DNA from: Metallyticus violacea
Taxonomy: Eukaryota > Arthropoda > Insecta > Mantodea > Metallyticidae
Length of the DNA stretch: 64,000 bases
Assembly (NCBI GenBank): GCA_030762175.1
Contig: CM060840.1
Location: forward strand, 44,811,501 to 44,875,500
Direction of reading: 5' to 3'
Part shown: in pieces, positions 23,380 through 35,889 of the stretch
Layout of the letters: every line of letters begins with the position of its first letter
Numbering within the stretch: position 1 is the first letter of the stretch
Program-made: the position numbers and the translations under genes
Notes under the pieces: model-generated
Seen by the model: the letters and a program-made list of their open reading frames with translations, nothing else
The model's database searches: none
What the model was told of the DNA's origin: nothing

Positions 23380-24200
23380 AAGAAGGTAGGGTTTACCGAT
23401 AAATCCCGTAAAGGAATACAATCGGGTGCAGGCATATATGGCCTAACTCCAAGGACCAACTTAAGTACAAGCTTTAGCAAATATTGCACAGTTTTTCAGG
23501 CAGAAGTATTTGTAATTCCGAACTATACTTATAGAGGACTTGAGAAGGGTTATCACCAAAAACGATTCTCATCTTCTTAAGAGTTTAAGTGTCCTAAAAG
23601 CACTATCCTCCGATCAGGAGAAATCTAAGTTGACATAGGAATGTCAAAATGCTCCGTCTGCCCTGGCATCTCGCAACAGGCTTGAACTGCGGTGGGTGTC
23701 GGGGTATCAGGGCATTTATGGAAGTGAAATGGCAGATCACTCGGCAGAAAGGAGTTCCGATACACCCCTTTTTGGTCCTTAGCCCGCGGTTGGAATCAGT
23801 ACACGTATTGCTAAGACCACGGTGAAACCATGGATTAGGGATAAATATCAACTAAAATGGCACACCTATCCTTGACAAATACAGGTTAGGAAATTTATCC
23901 TAGATCTTAGCAATACTCATTCCACATCTCTTCTAAAACTGACAGAAGAGGAATAAGGAAAGTAACTTTGTTAATTACCACACATGGTTACTTCAGGAAA
24001 CACCTAAGAAAAGTGAGTCTCTATCAAGATGAACCCATTTGTAGAATGTGTAAACAGAATGAGGAATCTGCCTCGCATATGCTGTTTGAGTGTCCAGTCC
24101 TGGTAAGAAAGAAACTTTCTTTCTATAACCAGGGAAAATCTGGGAACGGACTCCAATATGTGCAAAATACCGCAAATTTTTCAACGAACTGATATTGGGA
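23380..24200 (+). mobile_element. LINE relic: RNase H domain and C-terminal zinc motif
   Basis: The + strand translation, across several stops, gives an RNase H-like domain: GFTDKSRKGIQSGAGIYGL near 23392 (families have FTDGSK...GAG), FQAEVFVI near 23500, and LRWVSGYQGIYGSEMADH near 23690-23745 (families have WVPGHxGIxGNExAD). These are followed by TPLFGP and VGIS. The open frame 23968-24192 then ends the protein with CRMCKQNEESASHMLFEC, a C-x2-C-x8-H-x4-C motif. This is the 3' part of a Jockey-like element's ORF2. The RNase H Asp/Glu positions are partly altered and stops are frequent, so it is inactive. Confidence 0.75.
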
Positions 24201-24427
24201 ACGATGTTAACATAAATAATGCTACAGAATTCTAAGCCTTAACTGTACAAACCCAAGTTAAGTCTCAAATTGTAAAAAACATTTCTACACACATAGAAAA
24301 CAACAATGGTGTCAAAATCAGTGGTAACCTTCCATTCTTAAGCGTTGTTTGTATTTGGAAGTTATTCTCTCAAGCATTATTATTGCAATTTATGGACGGA
24401 TACCTGTGGCAAAATATAGCTGCAGCT

Positions 24428-24625
24428 TACCGCCAGAGGTGGCAGAGGTCGTTAAGGTGCGGACTCGTGAGCGGTGGGTTTGGGGGTTCGATTCCCAACA
24501 GGACCGTCCTCCCTGACTGAGGTTTTTTCAGGTTTTCTTCAGTCATAAATGGTAATGCGGGGAAGTATCTTAAACTTAGTGGAGCGCTTCTTTCTTTAAA
24601 AAGTTTTATTAATGTCCATTGCCTG
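24428..24625 (+). mobile_element. SINE-B copy (tRNA-derived)
   Basis: The head contains ggcagaggtcgttaaggtgc (A-box region) and gggggttcgattccc (B-box). The body matches other SINE-B copies: aggaccgtcctccctgactgaggttttt, cataaatggtaatgcggggaagta and cttaaacttagtgg. The 3' part seen in the copies near 36.5 and 62.1 kb is missing. Confidence 0.75.
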
Positions 24626-24764
24626 TGAAGGTAGTTAAAATTAGCGTTACATAAATATTAAAAAATAAATAAATAAAAACTAAAAACCTGCAAATCCAAT
24701 AAAGTCGATCGTCTTTATGAATTTGGGTTTTAATTTGCTTGGAAAGTTTATTGTTGCCTTGTTT

Positions 24765-25015
24765 TACTTACGGACGCTCTTTAACATATCATATCATCAG
24801 AGCCCGATTCAATTCAGGGCGTGAAAGTGCCTATAAAATTTTCTCAGAGGCCTCGTCTTTCAGGCTTGAGGTTCTTTTACGTGCCGTAAATCTATGAGAC
24901 CCATGTCTTTACTTCCCTTCTGAATGCCCGAAAAATTCATGGATCCTGGTCAGGAATGAACCAGAGACCTTGGATCTACGAACCAAATATGGTTACCACT
25001 AGACCATCAAGATCG
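24765..25015 (-). mobile_element. SINE-A copy, minus strand, diverged
   Basis: The reverse complement shows the head (B-box area ggtctctggttcattcctgacc) and then the body blocks gaacctcaagcctgaaagacgaggcctctgag, and near 24770 the terminal gagcgtccgtaa. It is more diverged than the 40 kb copy and has no clear target-site duplication. It lies head-to-head with unrelated sequence only 140 bases from the SINE-B copy. Confidence 0.85.
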
Positions 25016-26179
25016 ACGTGTGCGAAGGTGGTTCTGTTCTTCTCCAAACATTGCATATAATTACCTCTATCATAGATAAGGTGGGTTCTTCCGGATTTCT
25101 TTTGTCTTTTACTTCCCCAACAAACCAGAATAGTCAGCTGTCAACAAACGTGATGGTTGTGTCTTCTTTTCCATTTCAGAAGCTTCAGCAATGATATGGC
25201 ATCACATGGGAAGATAACCCGTTAGCATGAAGGATATTAAAAGTGTTTCATTAAAAATCATATCATATCTTTAAGTGTTCCAGTTTAGGTTTCTGGGTGG
25301 TGTGCCGTAAACTGCAACTGTTGCAATAATTCGACATTTTTGCTTTAAAAGTAGGTCTCTGACGAAGCAATTGGCTCTGGTGGTCAGACGAGTTCGGTGT
25401 ACAGCCCATTTTATGAAGTCACGCCAGTAAACAAACAAGTTTGCTTTGCTAACTCGGCGGGTGTAACAGTTTCAAATTCTCTGGGTAAGATATATATTGT
25501 GCGCTTGCCTTCTGTCATATTAAAAGACATGATTTCATTCTTGCTTATGTAGGGGTCAATTAACACTGTACAGAAGATAGTACAAATACATTCTGTCTTT
25601 GAATTAAAGAATTGCAGGTAATCGAGTAGGTAAAATACCCTACTACATAATATTTTCAAGTAGCAGTATTTTCCCCCCTCCTTTCCCTCATGAGCTTTAG
25701 TTTCATTCGATATAGAGAAGAAATGTTCTGAAAGAATTCCATAATTCCACCACCCGCAAATCGTTTGGTGAAATTGTTCATTTATCGCTTCCTTCTTAGA
25801 CTCTGAGAGTAAAAGTCAAGTGAAAATCGAGGAAATGTAAATTTAGTGATTTGTTGCACTTCATACATTGAAAACATTCAAAGGTTTTTGAATCCTACAT
25901 CATTTCTCATGCCTCTTTGATTTTAGTCTCGCAGAGTTTGAAGAATTTAATCCTCAAGTATGCAAAGGCATGTCCAACGATTCCAGATATTTTAAAACGT
26001 CTGAATAGGCTCAAGTTTAACGCACAGAGAAGGAATATGTACATCTTGAGGACTCAGAAATGGCACCCATAACGCATTTATTTTTCCTGTTATGAAAACG
26101 TCACTGAGGCTACAAGTGTTACGGTTCCCCCACCCATACAGAAATAGCAGTATTTAGTTTAACCTGATGCGTATCAAAT
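25016..26179. other. AT-rich non-coding stretch
   Basis: Nothing recognised. An 82-codon minus-strand frame (25411-25659) ends in a fairly protein-like stretch (FETVTPAELAKQT), but I cannot assign it and see no splice context. Confidence 0.35.
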
Positions 26180-26780
26180 AATTTATTTCATTTAACAAAT
26201 GCCACATACACTTTAGCACTTATGCCATTAGTACACGGGGCTCTCCATTATTTTTCAAATATACAATTAAATCCACTTAATGTAGAGCACATGTCCAAAT
26301 GTTCGGCAATCATAAGTGACGAGAATCACAAAGGGTACAATTTGGAGAGTAAAGGTGGGACCTCAGACAGACATGTTTTGTCAACAATCGAAAGCAAGTG
26401 ACAGCAGCTTTTCTTGGGCCGTCAGGTACACAAGTCGTGTTCTCATCAACAATTGCCCAATTTTTGTTTTTAGTTGCCACTGTAGCTTCCGATTTAAAAT
26501 TATGTTTAACAGTGCTATTTGTCATAATCTTTAGGGAATGAAATGGTATTGTCCTCGTGGGTCTCTGAATCAGCAAGACTCCTTTTTCAGCGTGTTCGTT
26601 TCCCACGATACCACAGTGCGCAGGTACCCATTGGAAAGAAATTTTATGAGCAATATCCTTCAGCAACAGACTGCATTCCAGAATTCGTTGCAAATCGCAA
26701 TAGTAGTTTTGTGATAACACCTGGAGTGCGAACTTTCATTCCAAGAGAACCACAGTCCCTAACATCTTAAAGTCACACCA
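26180..26780 (-). mobile_element. LINE relic: RNase H domain to the ORF2 C-terminus
   Basis: The 136-codon minus-strand frame (26310-26720) contains HKISFQWVPAHCGIVGNEHAE, shorter than most RNase H domains but with the WVPxHCGxxGNExA signature, followed by AAVTCFRLLTKHVCLRSHLY and a C-x2-C (PNCTLC). Downstream of its stop the other frames continue as the family's C-terminus (DLIVYLKN, then PRVLMA before a stop near 26220), so the 3' end of ORF2 is present. The upstream reverse transcriptase is missing. It is a different lineage from the copy at 23.4 kb. Truncated and inactive. Confidence 0.8.
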
Positions 26781-27072
26781 TTTTACATTTGAACTTAAAT
26801 CAGTTACATAATGCCCGTTTTCTTTGAAGAGAATAGACGACTGGAACATAAGGAGCACTATTCTTACAACTGAGTTTGGAGGAACCAATTAACCATTATA
26901 ATTGTTCTGAGTTATGAACACCAACCAATGCTTTAAAATAACTACATTAAACTTTGTAGGAGGAAGAAATAAAGACGTTCAAAATCACGTGTTACTTGCA
27001 ATTTCAAAATATCTTACTCCTATCTGTGAAACACTCAAGTTCCTGATATGGACATTAAGTTCTTGAAATGAT

Positions 27073-27355
27073 CTGAGGCGATGGAAAACCTTACTTGCCT
27101 CGTAAGCCCAAGACCGCGGGATCGATGGATTTTTCGGGCGTAAAAATTCTAAGTTTCGCTTCCTTCGGAAGGGAAGTAAGGCCATGGGTCCCATGTCGTA
27201 CATTTACTGCACGAAAAAGAACCTCAAGCCTGAAAGAAGAGGCCTCTGAGTAAAATTTGTCGGCTGTTTCACGCCCTGAATAGAATGGGACGCTGATGAC
27301 CAGAGATATTAAAGAGCGTCTGTAAATAAACCAAATCAGCCAACTGAGGTGATGG
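27073..27355 (+). mobile_element. SINE-A copy 2 with internal deletion in the head and target-site duplication
   Basis: Flanked by ctgaggcgatgg (27073-27084) and ctgaggtgatgg (27344-27355), a 12-base duplication with one mismatch. The head is cut at its 5' end and has lost the B-box: cgcggg runs straight into atcgatggattttt. The body is well preserved up to gagcgtctgtaaataaaccaaatc. Without the B-box this copy could not be transcribed by Pol III from its own promoter. Confidence 0.9.
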
Positions 27356-27543
27356 TGAATCATTATATGCAGTGCAAGTTATACTTCACTCCCTTCGGAA
27401 GCTTCAAGTATTTGACAGCTAAGGAATGAGAGAGTGGTCATTGAGGATATACCAAGCTTTGATTTTGCCCAACATTATCTTCGTTCTCAGCTGTACAGCT
27501 ATATAAAACTATTTTCAGCTTTCACAGTAATTTTTCTGCACAG

Positions 27544-27612
27544 ACATCAAATGATGTCCCTGTTAGTTGTACGTTTTCAAGACAATATGAACATCTGTAA
27601 TGTGAACAACAG
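27544..27612 (+). CDS. Weak candidate exon of the + strand host gene, 69 bp
   Basis: A pyrimidine-rich acceptor (taatttttctgcacag) precedes 27544 and a good donor (cag|gtaaga) follows 27612. One frame is open; it enters with one base completing a codon and leaves with two bases, AG. Joined to the exon at 41133, which starts with G, this completes an Arg codon in frame. Against it: another frame of the same segment looks at least as protein-like and contains a stop, the acceptor could lie farther upstream (tcttcgttctcag at 27490), and the encoded residues (HQMMSLLVVRFQDN...) are not recognisable. Inference only. Confidence 0.28.
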
Positions 27613-30600
27613 GTAAGAGAAAAAAAAGTGCAGGCATGAAAAATTAATGGAAAATGCAATACAAATCACACAGGGAAAAATTAGCGTTGACTGCTTTTAT
27701 GACGTTAACACACACCAATATAAATAATAAAACTCATTTAAGTGAAAATCGCTACATAAACAAGATCTATTAATGCTATTGAAAAACATGATATATAACT
27801 ACTAAATTCTCAACAACTCACTTCTATCATAAGCCCTGATGTCTACAGGTTGCCATCCATGGTGCTCATCTTTATTTTCTAAACAAAGCTATTTGTGTGC
27901 CACAAGGACTTATTCATAGCAGTCTCAGCAGTTTTTGAAATGAGCATATAAATTCTGCAAAAGAATGTATGGCACGAGATAAATTAATTTATACACTTAA
28001 TAAATTCACCATTACATCCCAACAGTGTTTAAATAAATATAATTCCAAATATATATTACGCATAAATAATTATTAGACAAAATTTACTCCCTTTGTTTCA
28101 AAATATGAAATAAGTGTGGGATTATCCTGCATAGTAATACATAAGTACTTTGACACACGAATGTGTGATTTTTATTAGTATGCTCTAGGTCTGTAGGACA
28201 TCAAACCCAATCTTTAACAGAGTTGGTTATGGACAGACAAGTGGCAACCTTTAGTGGTCTTCTAGTAAAGCCCAACAACTATTAACCCAAACCTACTGGG
28301 AGCAGGAAGTCAAAGGTGCAACATCTGACAGTTGAGTATTGTAATGTCATTATGTAATTGCAGGTATGTTTCAGGAAATATGAAAGGGGGGGGTTTAAGG
28401 CTACAGTTAAATTTCTGGAAGATGCAGTAGGAATAAGGGATGTTATATACTGATGTTAGTTCACAGAAAAAGCAAACTGTGACCATAGCCGTAAAGACAA
28501 AACAAAAATAAATTCTTTTGCTAACTTTCGCTTGTTGACCCATTTGGCTGCCGTCATTTTTGCACCATATTGTGAAATAGTATATCTGTATAATAATCAT
28601 ATATATTGAAACAATTAAGTTACTTATTCTGTATCATATTTTGGAAAGTGCTGCATTTCTATATTGTATTTTGGAGTATAAACGACAGGTTTTGTCATAT
28701 TTTGAAACGTATGATGTGGAACACAACAAAATGTTTATATCCTTTCAATGAGATCCAGAACTAAAAAATATATTCTCTTTTACTCTTTGTAATCACATTC
28801 ATTTTTTAATCCAACATGAAAAACAGCTTTGCCATATTGGTTAAAGGTACACAAGTTGTACTTAAAGCGTACAATTTACAGAAGAAGAGTTGCTATGGTG
28901 CTATCTACTGAGGATGGCGATGTTGCACTGTGTTGCATTTTATACTAATTTTCATCTAATGGTTTTGTACAAACAGAATTAGAAAGAGTAGGAAGTAAAA
29001 GAAAAAAAAATGTTAAGAATTTGAAAATATTGGTTCAGAATAGAGAACTAAGATGAACAAAATGGTTGAAACAATGCTTAAAGCTACAAGAGAATACTAT
29101 TTGGTATATATTTGGGTCAATAGAATTAAAATTGTTATGGAAAAAATGGCTTAGGAATGACCAAGAGAGACGAATTAAAAGCAAGAAGTTTTTGGAAGAA
29201 ATGTAAACTATGAATCGAAGAAATTGAAACCTTTGAAATATTTAGCATTTTTAATATAAAAGTCATTGAGGATTTTCAGAGAAATAAAGCAAGATTGGGG
29301 AGGAAAAGTGTGTGGAAATAGGGGACAGAATGGCGAAAGAAGGAATAGAACAGGTGTAATGAAATTGAAAGGTTTGAGAGGGGAAAGGGATTTAGAGGCA
29401 TGTCCAATGTATGAAATGAAAGATAATTGTTTAATAGTAAAGTAATGAGAGAAAAATTAAGGATGGAGAATTGAGCCAATGTACCAATATAAATAGTAGG
29501 GAGAAAAATATTGAATGTGAAATCAGAGAATGATGCAGGTTGATGATATTTAGGTAAAGTAAAAAGCAACAGGTTGAGGAATGTTTCTCAGGATAAAATA
29601 AGAAATTAATAATAGAAATGAAAATAGTATAGAAGTATAAAGCGTTCCCGTCAGCAGAAAACCAGCAGGTTGAAGTTTTCTGGGCCACTGGATTAATTAG
29701 CAACTCATGAATGTCAGCAATTTCTGCATTTAGAAATTAGTGTTTATCTGTGTAAATGAATATAATAATAGTTAGTGATAGAATCAGATGGTAAAAGCAG
29801 TGTGTTAAATATTATATAAATTGTAGCCTGGCGGGAGTTATAAATAAATAAATTCGATATATCGAAATAAAAGTATAGTATATTTGTTAATTAGTAATTG
29901 ATGAATTCAAGAAAAACAGAATTGAGTTTAAAAGCAAGCAATAACGAGGGAAATAAATAAAGAACAGAATGTGTAAATAAACCTCTGATGCTAGGAAAGA
30001 ATTATTTGAAGAAATGGATGAACCTCTCCTCTGGAATTCCAATAATGAGTACTGACGAACCGATAACAGATTATATAAATTTTGTAGATGATGGATAGGG
30101 AGCATAAGGAGTTGTCATTAGTTTAGTTGACATTATTTCATGAACTGGAATAAGAATAATTATGTTACATTTATATTTTATTGTACTGTGTTATAATTTC
30201 ATTATAAATAATTATATTTCCTTTTCCACTGATCTTGCCGTTTTACAGGTTTTGCAATTGCATAATAAAACGGATTACATTTGCAGAAGCTACAAAAAGA
30301 TTTTTAAAAAATGTCCAAGAAAGGAAATGGAATAGGAACGGCAAGAGCGCAGGAATAAATAACTTACTTGAAGCAGTGACTAGACGGAGATGGCAATAAT
30401 ATAATACGTGATATTCAATTGTCTAATTTCGTTAACAGGGTCCTTCTTGAGTATCAATCAGAAACTGCTCGAACCTCAGGTGAAACAGGAACAAAATAAT
30501 AAAACTGGCTGAATTCCTTCACGACACCGGCCAGGCATTAATCTGCGAGTTAATGTAAGCAGTAAAATCACATAACTAAGTAGTAACAAATGTCAACATG

Positions 30601-31053
30601 CTATAAACCACCTACCAAGAAAAGATAAGAAACATACAAAGAAATGGGTAGAACTCCTCAGAGAAAGAGGGAGGGGATTATGGTCCGATAATTGTGTCGT
30701 CCACAGACAGTGACAGTTGATAACCAACATCAACGCACTACAAACTAACATAAAAAACCTATCATCTCTCTGCAACAACATTCAAACAAATGTTTCATCA
30801 TGAGAAATGTTTTATCGTACAAAGAAGTAAGAGGAAATACTTTCTTCCTTGTATAATAATCATCATTTACTGACAGAATAATAATGTCAAATAAGAAAAT
30901 AAATAAAACAGCTCTACTCTCTTTTCAACTTTTTCCATCATAAAGGGAGGAGAGGAAGAAAAAAATGAGAAATCAGAGATAAAGATAAACTTGTATTTCT
31001 CTCTTTATTCTTCATGCTACCTTTATCATTCAATGTTTTGCTTTCATTTACCA

Positions 31054-31054
<1 letters not shown>
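27613..31054. other. AT-rich non-coding stretch
   Basis: No gene or transposon recognised. Minus-strand frames of 72-97 codons (28310-28600, 29276-29703, 29887-30105) are Leu/Phe/Ser-rich low-complexity products of purine-rich DNA. Confidence 0.4.

Positions 31055-31114
<60 letters not shown>
31055..31114. repeat. (ATT)n microsatellite
   Basis: About 20 uninterrupted att units. Confidence 0.97.
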
Positions 31115-31116
<2 letters not shown>

Positions 31117-32057
31117 ATAATAGTTATTCTAAATTTATTCTAAATTTATGGAACAATTTTGCATATTTATTATAAATAAATGATATATTATAGAAGTACA
31201 ATGCATAGGAAAACTCTCTTAGTTTACTAATATAGATATTTATGGCAACAGCGGCAAAGACTCGCTTACGCTATGCTACCCATAAGCGCTGTTAACGTTT
31301 CCCGTGCTAAGGACGATGCAGTAGCGAACAAGGTTTGAACAATTGTAGAGAAATATCATCCATGTCAGAATTTAGGAAAAACTTTTATATTGTAATGAAC
31401 CTGTCTAGTTGGTTTTTCAATACTTAAGTAGTCGAAATAAATCATAGTTCGTACGAATACAATTATTTATTCTTCGAAATAAATACATACCGTACCTACA
31501 GTGTGCAATACTAAGGGTACACAAGTGCAAGTATGAACTATTAAACATAAGACATGTTATTTTGCACACACATTGTTCAGGTTTTTAGTATTGCTTGTAC
31601 ACATTTTTTGCATAATTGGGCGATTTTTCACTATTATTTTAAACTCTTCTTTTTTTTTTCATTTTTCTTTTTCTTTCTTTTAGATTCAAAGATATTGCAA
31701 AAAATCTACCTCCTTCCATAAACGTTAAAATTTTGCTACATCATTTGTTAATTTGTTCTAAATATTGTCTTATATAAAAGTTATCGTACTTTTTTAATTA
31801 TTACTGTTGGTAATTGTTTTAAAAAATAAAATATGCTAAATGACTATTAAAAAACTAAAAGTTTTTTATTAATAAATTCAGTTTTTTTATTAAAAATGTA
31901 TGTTAACTAAAGGTTTTTAGTACAGGTACATACTAAAAATTTAAACTGAGAAAATGTTGGATTCATAAAATTAAAGACCAAGAGAAGTGGATTTAAAGAG
32001 GACAGGCATTTAAAAATATCCGAAACGTTATAGATGTATGAAACCTGTTCTGTGGGA
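31115..32057. other. AT-rich non-coding stretch
   Basis: Nothing recognised. It contains a dense stretch of A/T homopolymers at 31630-31930. Confidence 0.4.
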
Positions 32058-32948
32058 TAATCAAAAAGTATCGAGCTAAGAGGCTGATTCTCTTTTTAAA
32101 AATATTATTAGGCGACATTTTTTCTTAAGATACTCCAAACAGTGTCTGAATAATTGAGGACAAAGGATTTTTAAGAGGAGCTGGGACAATTATTGTAGCA
32201 TTTGCTTACAGGAAAGAAAATATATAAGGAAAGTCATTATTAGCTGTCTATTATGAATAAAATACTACAGGATTAATGCAATAGCTTTGTATATTTATTA
32301 TATAGAATATATAATGATATATTTTATTTATCTATATGTAAAAATCATAGTGGTGTTTAAATTCTATTTTTTCATGCACATCGCGTACTTCTTGCATATT
32401 ATACATTGGGTCTCTCATCAATTTTCATCTTTAAAAAGGAATGTAGCTCCCCATTCGCGGTTTAGAGATTGAGGCTTTTCTGCCATGTGAACTCCCAGCT
32501 TGGTTGTAAACACTAATAACTGGTGAGCTTTACGAGCGAGTGATCCGTGTGCAGCACGCGCACACGCGCACCTTACGTTCTAGGTTAAGATAGCGCTCCT
32601 GGCTGAACTTAAGAATATGTGCGCAACCCTCAACAAATGCTGGTGTAACTGTGTGTCTTCCTGCCATTATATCTCATACTTTTTCCTAAATTAATATATT
32701 CTTTATAATAAATACGCAAAGTTATTGTATTAATCCTGTAGTATTTTATTCATAATAGATAGCTAATAATGACTTTTCTCATATATTTTCTTTACAGTAA
32801 GCAAATGCTACAATAATTTCCCAGCTACTCTTAAAAATCCTTAGTCCTGAATTATTTAGATACTGTTTGGAATATCTTAAGGAAAAAATGTCGCCTAATA
32901 ATATTTTTAAAAAGAGAATCAGCCTCTTAGCTCAGTACTTTTTGGTTA
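32058..32948. mobile_element. Non-autonomous element with ~250-bp terminal inverted repeats (foldback MITE)
   Basis: The left arm (32060 to about 32309) is the reverse complement of the right arm (about 32692 to 32946) with only scattered mismatches. Examples are gctaagaggctgattctctt, ttattaggcgacatttttt, gtagcatttgcttac and gaataaaatactacagg, each present on both sides in mirror order. Outer ends read TA|atcaaaaagtatcgagc and gctcagtactttttggt|TA, giving a TA target duplication and an 887-bp element. The loop (32310-32691) is GC-richer in the middle, with cgcacacgcgcac, and has no transposase. A Tc1/mariner-type mobiliser fits the TA target, but the family is not identified. The arms could form a long RNA hairpin if transcribed. 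Confidence 0.88.
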
Positions 32949-32995
32949 CATCATTATGTCAGAGAATTTAATAGATTTCCTCTTATATGTTGCAG

Positions 32996-33075
32996 GGTAT
33001 GTGACGATATTGCAGAATGAGCTCGCCAACACATCGCAGCGAAAGCAACATTCGACGCTATGGCAAAACAGTCAG
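32996..33075 (+). CDS. Candidate exon, 80 bp, possibly alternative or spurious
   Basis: A good acceptor (ttcctcttatatgttgcag) precedes 32996 and a donor (cag|gtaatt) follows 33075. One of three frames is open (YVTILQNELANTSQRKQ...), entering in phase 1 and leaving in phase 0, and the segment is clearly GC-richer than its surroundings. Its phases do not fit directly to the candidate exons at 27544 (ends phase 2) or 41133 (starts phase 2), and 80 is not a multiple of three. If real it needs another exon I did not find, belongs to another transcript, or is a frame-shifting alternative exon. It starts 47 bases beyond the MITE. Confidence 0.35.
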
Positions 33076-33591
33076 GTAATTGCAAATAGTTATTATTTGT
33101 TGACACTGACTGCTAGAATTCCATTTTAAAACATTTTCCACGTGCGAGGTAAATAAAGTATAAGCCAGATTTTTAAAGTTTATTGAAACCAAATTAAAAT
33201 AAAAAAAAATACTCGTTTTAAATTTTTTTCTGTTTTTTGCAAACACATTTTTGTAATTCCATTATCGATAAAGGGTGGATTTGGATTTCCACTCAGTTGC
33301 GTAAGATTGCTACCACACCTATTATTGACCTCCCTACTTCTTTTAACTGTCCAAAATACAGGATTCATAGATTACAGTGTTGTGCAACAGAAAACTTGTA
33401 CTTGAGTCATAATACACTTCAAAGTTAATGCCGAACGCAACTAACGTGACCTTGCTTGTTAAACATTCAGTGAGCATGCTTCTAGTGAATGTTGTAACAA
33501 ATTCTGCACGACTGGTTCCCACTTAAATAGTTCACCCAGTAATAAACGCATATCAATTCGTCTGGACTATGAAGTAATTGGAAATCCTAAG

Positions 33592-35298
33592 TACAGGATG
33601 TATCAATAACAATTCCCACTTTTCTGATGTTATAGAGGACATGAAATTAACATTTTTTCGTAATAAAGTAGGTCCGGAAATGGTTCGTTTTCAATATAAA
33701 AGACAAAGCTCATCACTCACTTTATGACTGCACTTATGTTGAAGCTATTCTTGTTACCTTGCAAATAATAAACAACTGAAGTTTGTTGTTATATTTTTGT
33801 AATTTTAAATGGTGTTTAACACCCATTTTCATGCATTACAAACGTGAATGCATGAAAAATCATATATTGGGTAAGGATTTTTTTTAAGAGGGAAGCGTGC
33901 CAGGCCTACGTTTAGGGTACCTCCTCGGTATTTGCCATTTATGAAGATTGCGAAAACCTGGAAAAAACCTCAGTCAGGGAGGACGGTCCTGGTGGGAATC
34001 GAACCCCAGACCTCCCGCTCACGAATTCGCGCCTAAACGACCTCGGCCACCCGTGGTGGTTTGTGTGTCATCGGATATTTTTTGTGAGATCTGTTTCTTT
34101 AATTGCATGGTATTAAAATGCATCGGTATGCAAATATTGAATTTGCAAACATGCATAACGCATTTGGAGCAATTTACGACAATGCTAATTTGGCAAATGG
34201 GCAACACTGTTAGTGCCATAATGCTTGCCATACAACATTTTCAAGACTGAATGAACGTCTTCGAGATAGTGGCCAGTTCCAGGTAAAGAAAGTAAATTCA
34301 GAAGTTAATCGAACTTTGAGAACATTTTGAAGATGGGGTTTTGTAGAGGTTTGCAAATAGTCCACGAACCAGCTGTCGAACTGTTGACTATTCGATATAC
34401 ACCAGTCACAGGTCTGTATGGAGAATCTTAAGTGAGTATAAAAAGCATCTGTTTCATATCAAACAAGTACAAACATTAAACCCAAATGATTGTCCAACAA
34501 TTTGCTGAGTGGTATTTACATACCTTTAACAATGAGCTAGATTTTCCTAGACGCATATTCTGGACAGATAAGGCATGTTTTTCAAGAAATGACTTTTTAA
34601 CACACACAACAGTCACATTTGGAGTGACACTAATCCTAAAGTAGTGGAGAATCTCGCAATCAATGGAAGTTTTCTGTAAATATTTGGGTTGGATTTATTG
34701 ATAACTTTCTAGTAAAGCCATATGCTATACCAGGACGATTGAATAAACATGTTTATGATATTTTTCTTGCGGAAATGGCCACTTGAAGATGTTTCAATGA
34801 ATATTTAGAGAAACATGATCGTTCAACACGACGATGCACCCGCGCATTTCGGCTTAAATTGTCGAAATTATTTAAATATACATTTTCCAAATCGTTTGAT
34901 AGGAAGAAAAGGTCTAGTTGCTTGGCCGGTACGTTCCAGATAATGACTCCAGTTGATTTTTGTGTATAGGATCAAATTAAATCAATTGTTTAAAAAACAC
35001 CTATCGACACAGCAGAAGAAGGTTTCTAAAATTATTCTCGCTTTTGACCATTTTCATAGTCTACCAGATACTTCGAAGGATTATCTGGTATTAGATTTAA
35101 ACAAAACAAAAAAAGTTACTGTGTAACCATAGGAAGTAAATAAAATAACTTTCCAAGTTGAGATTCCTTATTTTTTTCCTTCATACCAATATAACTTGAC
35201 AAGAACTTTTGAACATTACTTAAAAAAAAGAAACTATTTCTTTTCATGTCCCCTATCACATTAGTAAATTAAGAATAGTTATTCTGATACATCCTGTA
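33592..35298 (+). mobile_element. DDE transposon copy A (TACAGGATGT ends, Tc1/mariner-IS630-like transposase relic)
   Basis: Ends are imperfect inverted repeats of about 57 bases: caggatgtatcaataac at 33594, and the reverse complement of the right end reads caggatgtatcagaataac. A TA lies on each side. Inside, the + strand translation gives transposase pieces of the DDE type common in arthropods: FSVNIWVGFIDNFLVKPY near 34670-34730, GRLNKHVYDIFL, the H-D-D-A-P-A block near 34830 (acgacgatgcacccgcg), SKSFDRKK, and CVYG plus TPIDTAEE near 34960-35020. Frameshifts and stops are many. A SINE-B copy interrupts the left part. The copy at 38.6 kb is a sister, so this family has at least two members here. 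Confidence 0.85.
33880..34065 (-). mobile_element. SINE-B copy inserted in DDE transposon copy A
   Basis: The minus strand reads ccgaggtcgtttaggcgcg (A-box region), gaggtctggggttcgattccc (B-box), then aggaccgtcctccctgactgaggttttttcc, aaatggcaaataccgaggaggtaccc and a short end. The corresponding place in copy B lacks it, so it inserted after the two transposon copies separated. Confidence 0.82.
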
Positions 35299-35530
35299 GA
35301 TTAAGAAAAACGTAAATATAATATATCTTTGTTTATCCCTATAAATACTAGATTTCAAGCTGAATTGCTAACAGATCAAACGAGTTCTGATACGGTAACT
35401 TTATCCTATGTTGAACCACGTGATTCTGAAGGGTGGAGAATAATTGCTGTTTATATATTGTTGAAATATTATTAATTTATTTTGGTAGCTTCATGAAGTT
35501 CAATTGTGAGATACGAACCTTCCAAAAAGA
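35299..35530. other. Short AT-rich spacer
   Basis: Between the right end of DDE copy A and the Tc1-like relic. Nothing recognised. Confidence 0.4.
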
Positions 35531-35847
35531 ATGGGAAGAGAACGCTAATAGGCAGATAACAAGCATGCATAAATGTTTAAGACCTATTGAAAACTTTCAA
35601 GGCAATTGGGGATAAATAAAACTGGAATAGAGTAACTCTCAAGAAGTACAAAGAGGCCGTCTCCATTGTTGACAAGCCTCGAAGTGGCAGATCAAGGATA
35701 ATGATACCCAATGAGGACTGGACAATGGTAATTATCATTAAAAAAATGGCATACAGGCTCTATTCCCACAACAACAAAAATATTGGGAAAGGACTGATGA
35801 ATTGTACCCGCAGGAGAATAATCAAGGACTTCACCTTGATGCAGCAT

Positions 35848-35889
<42 letters not shown>

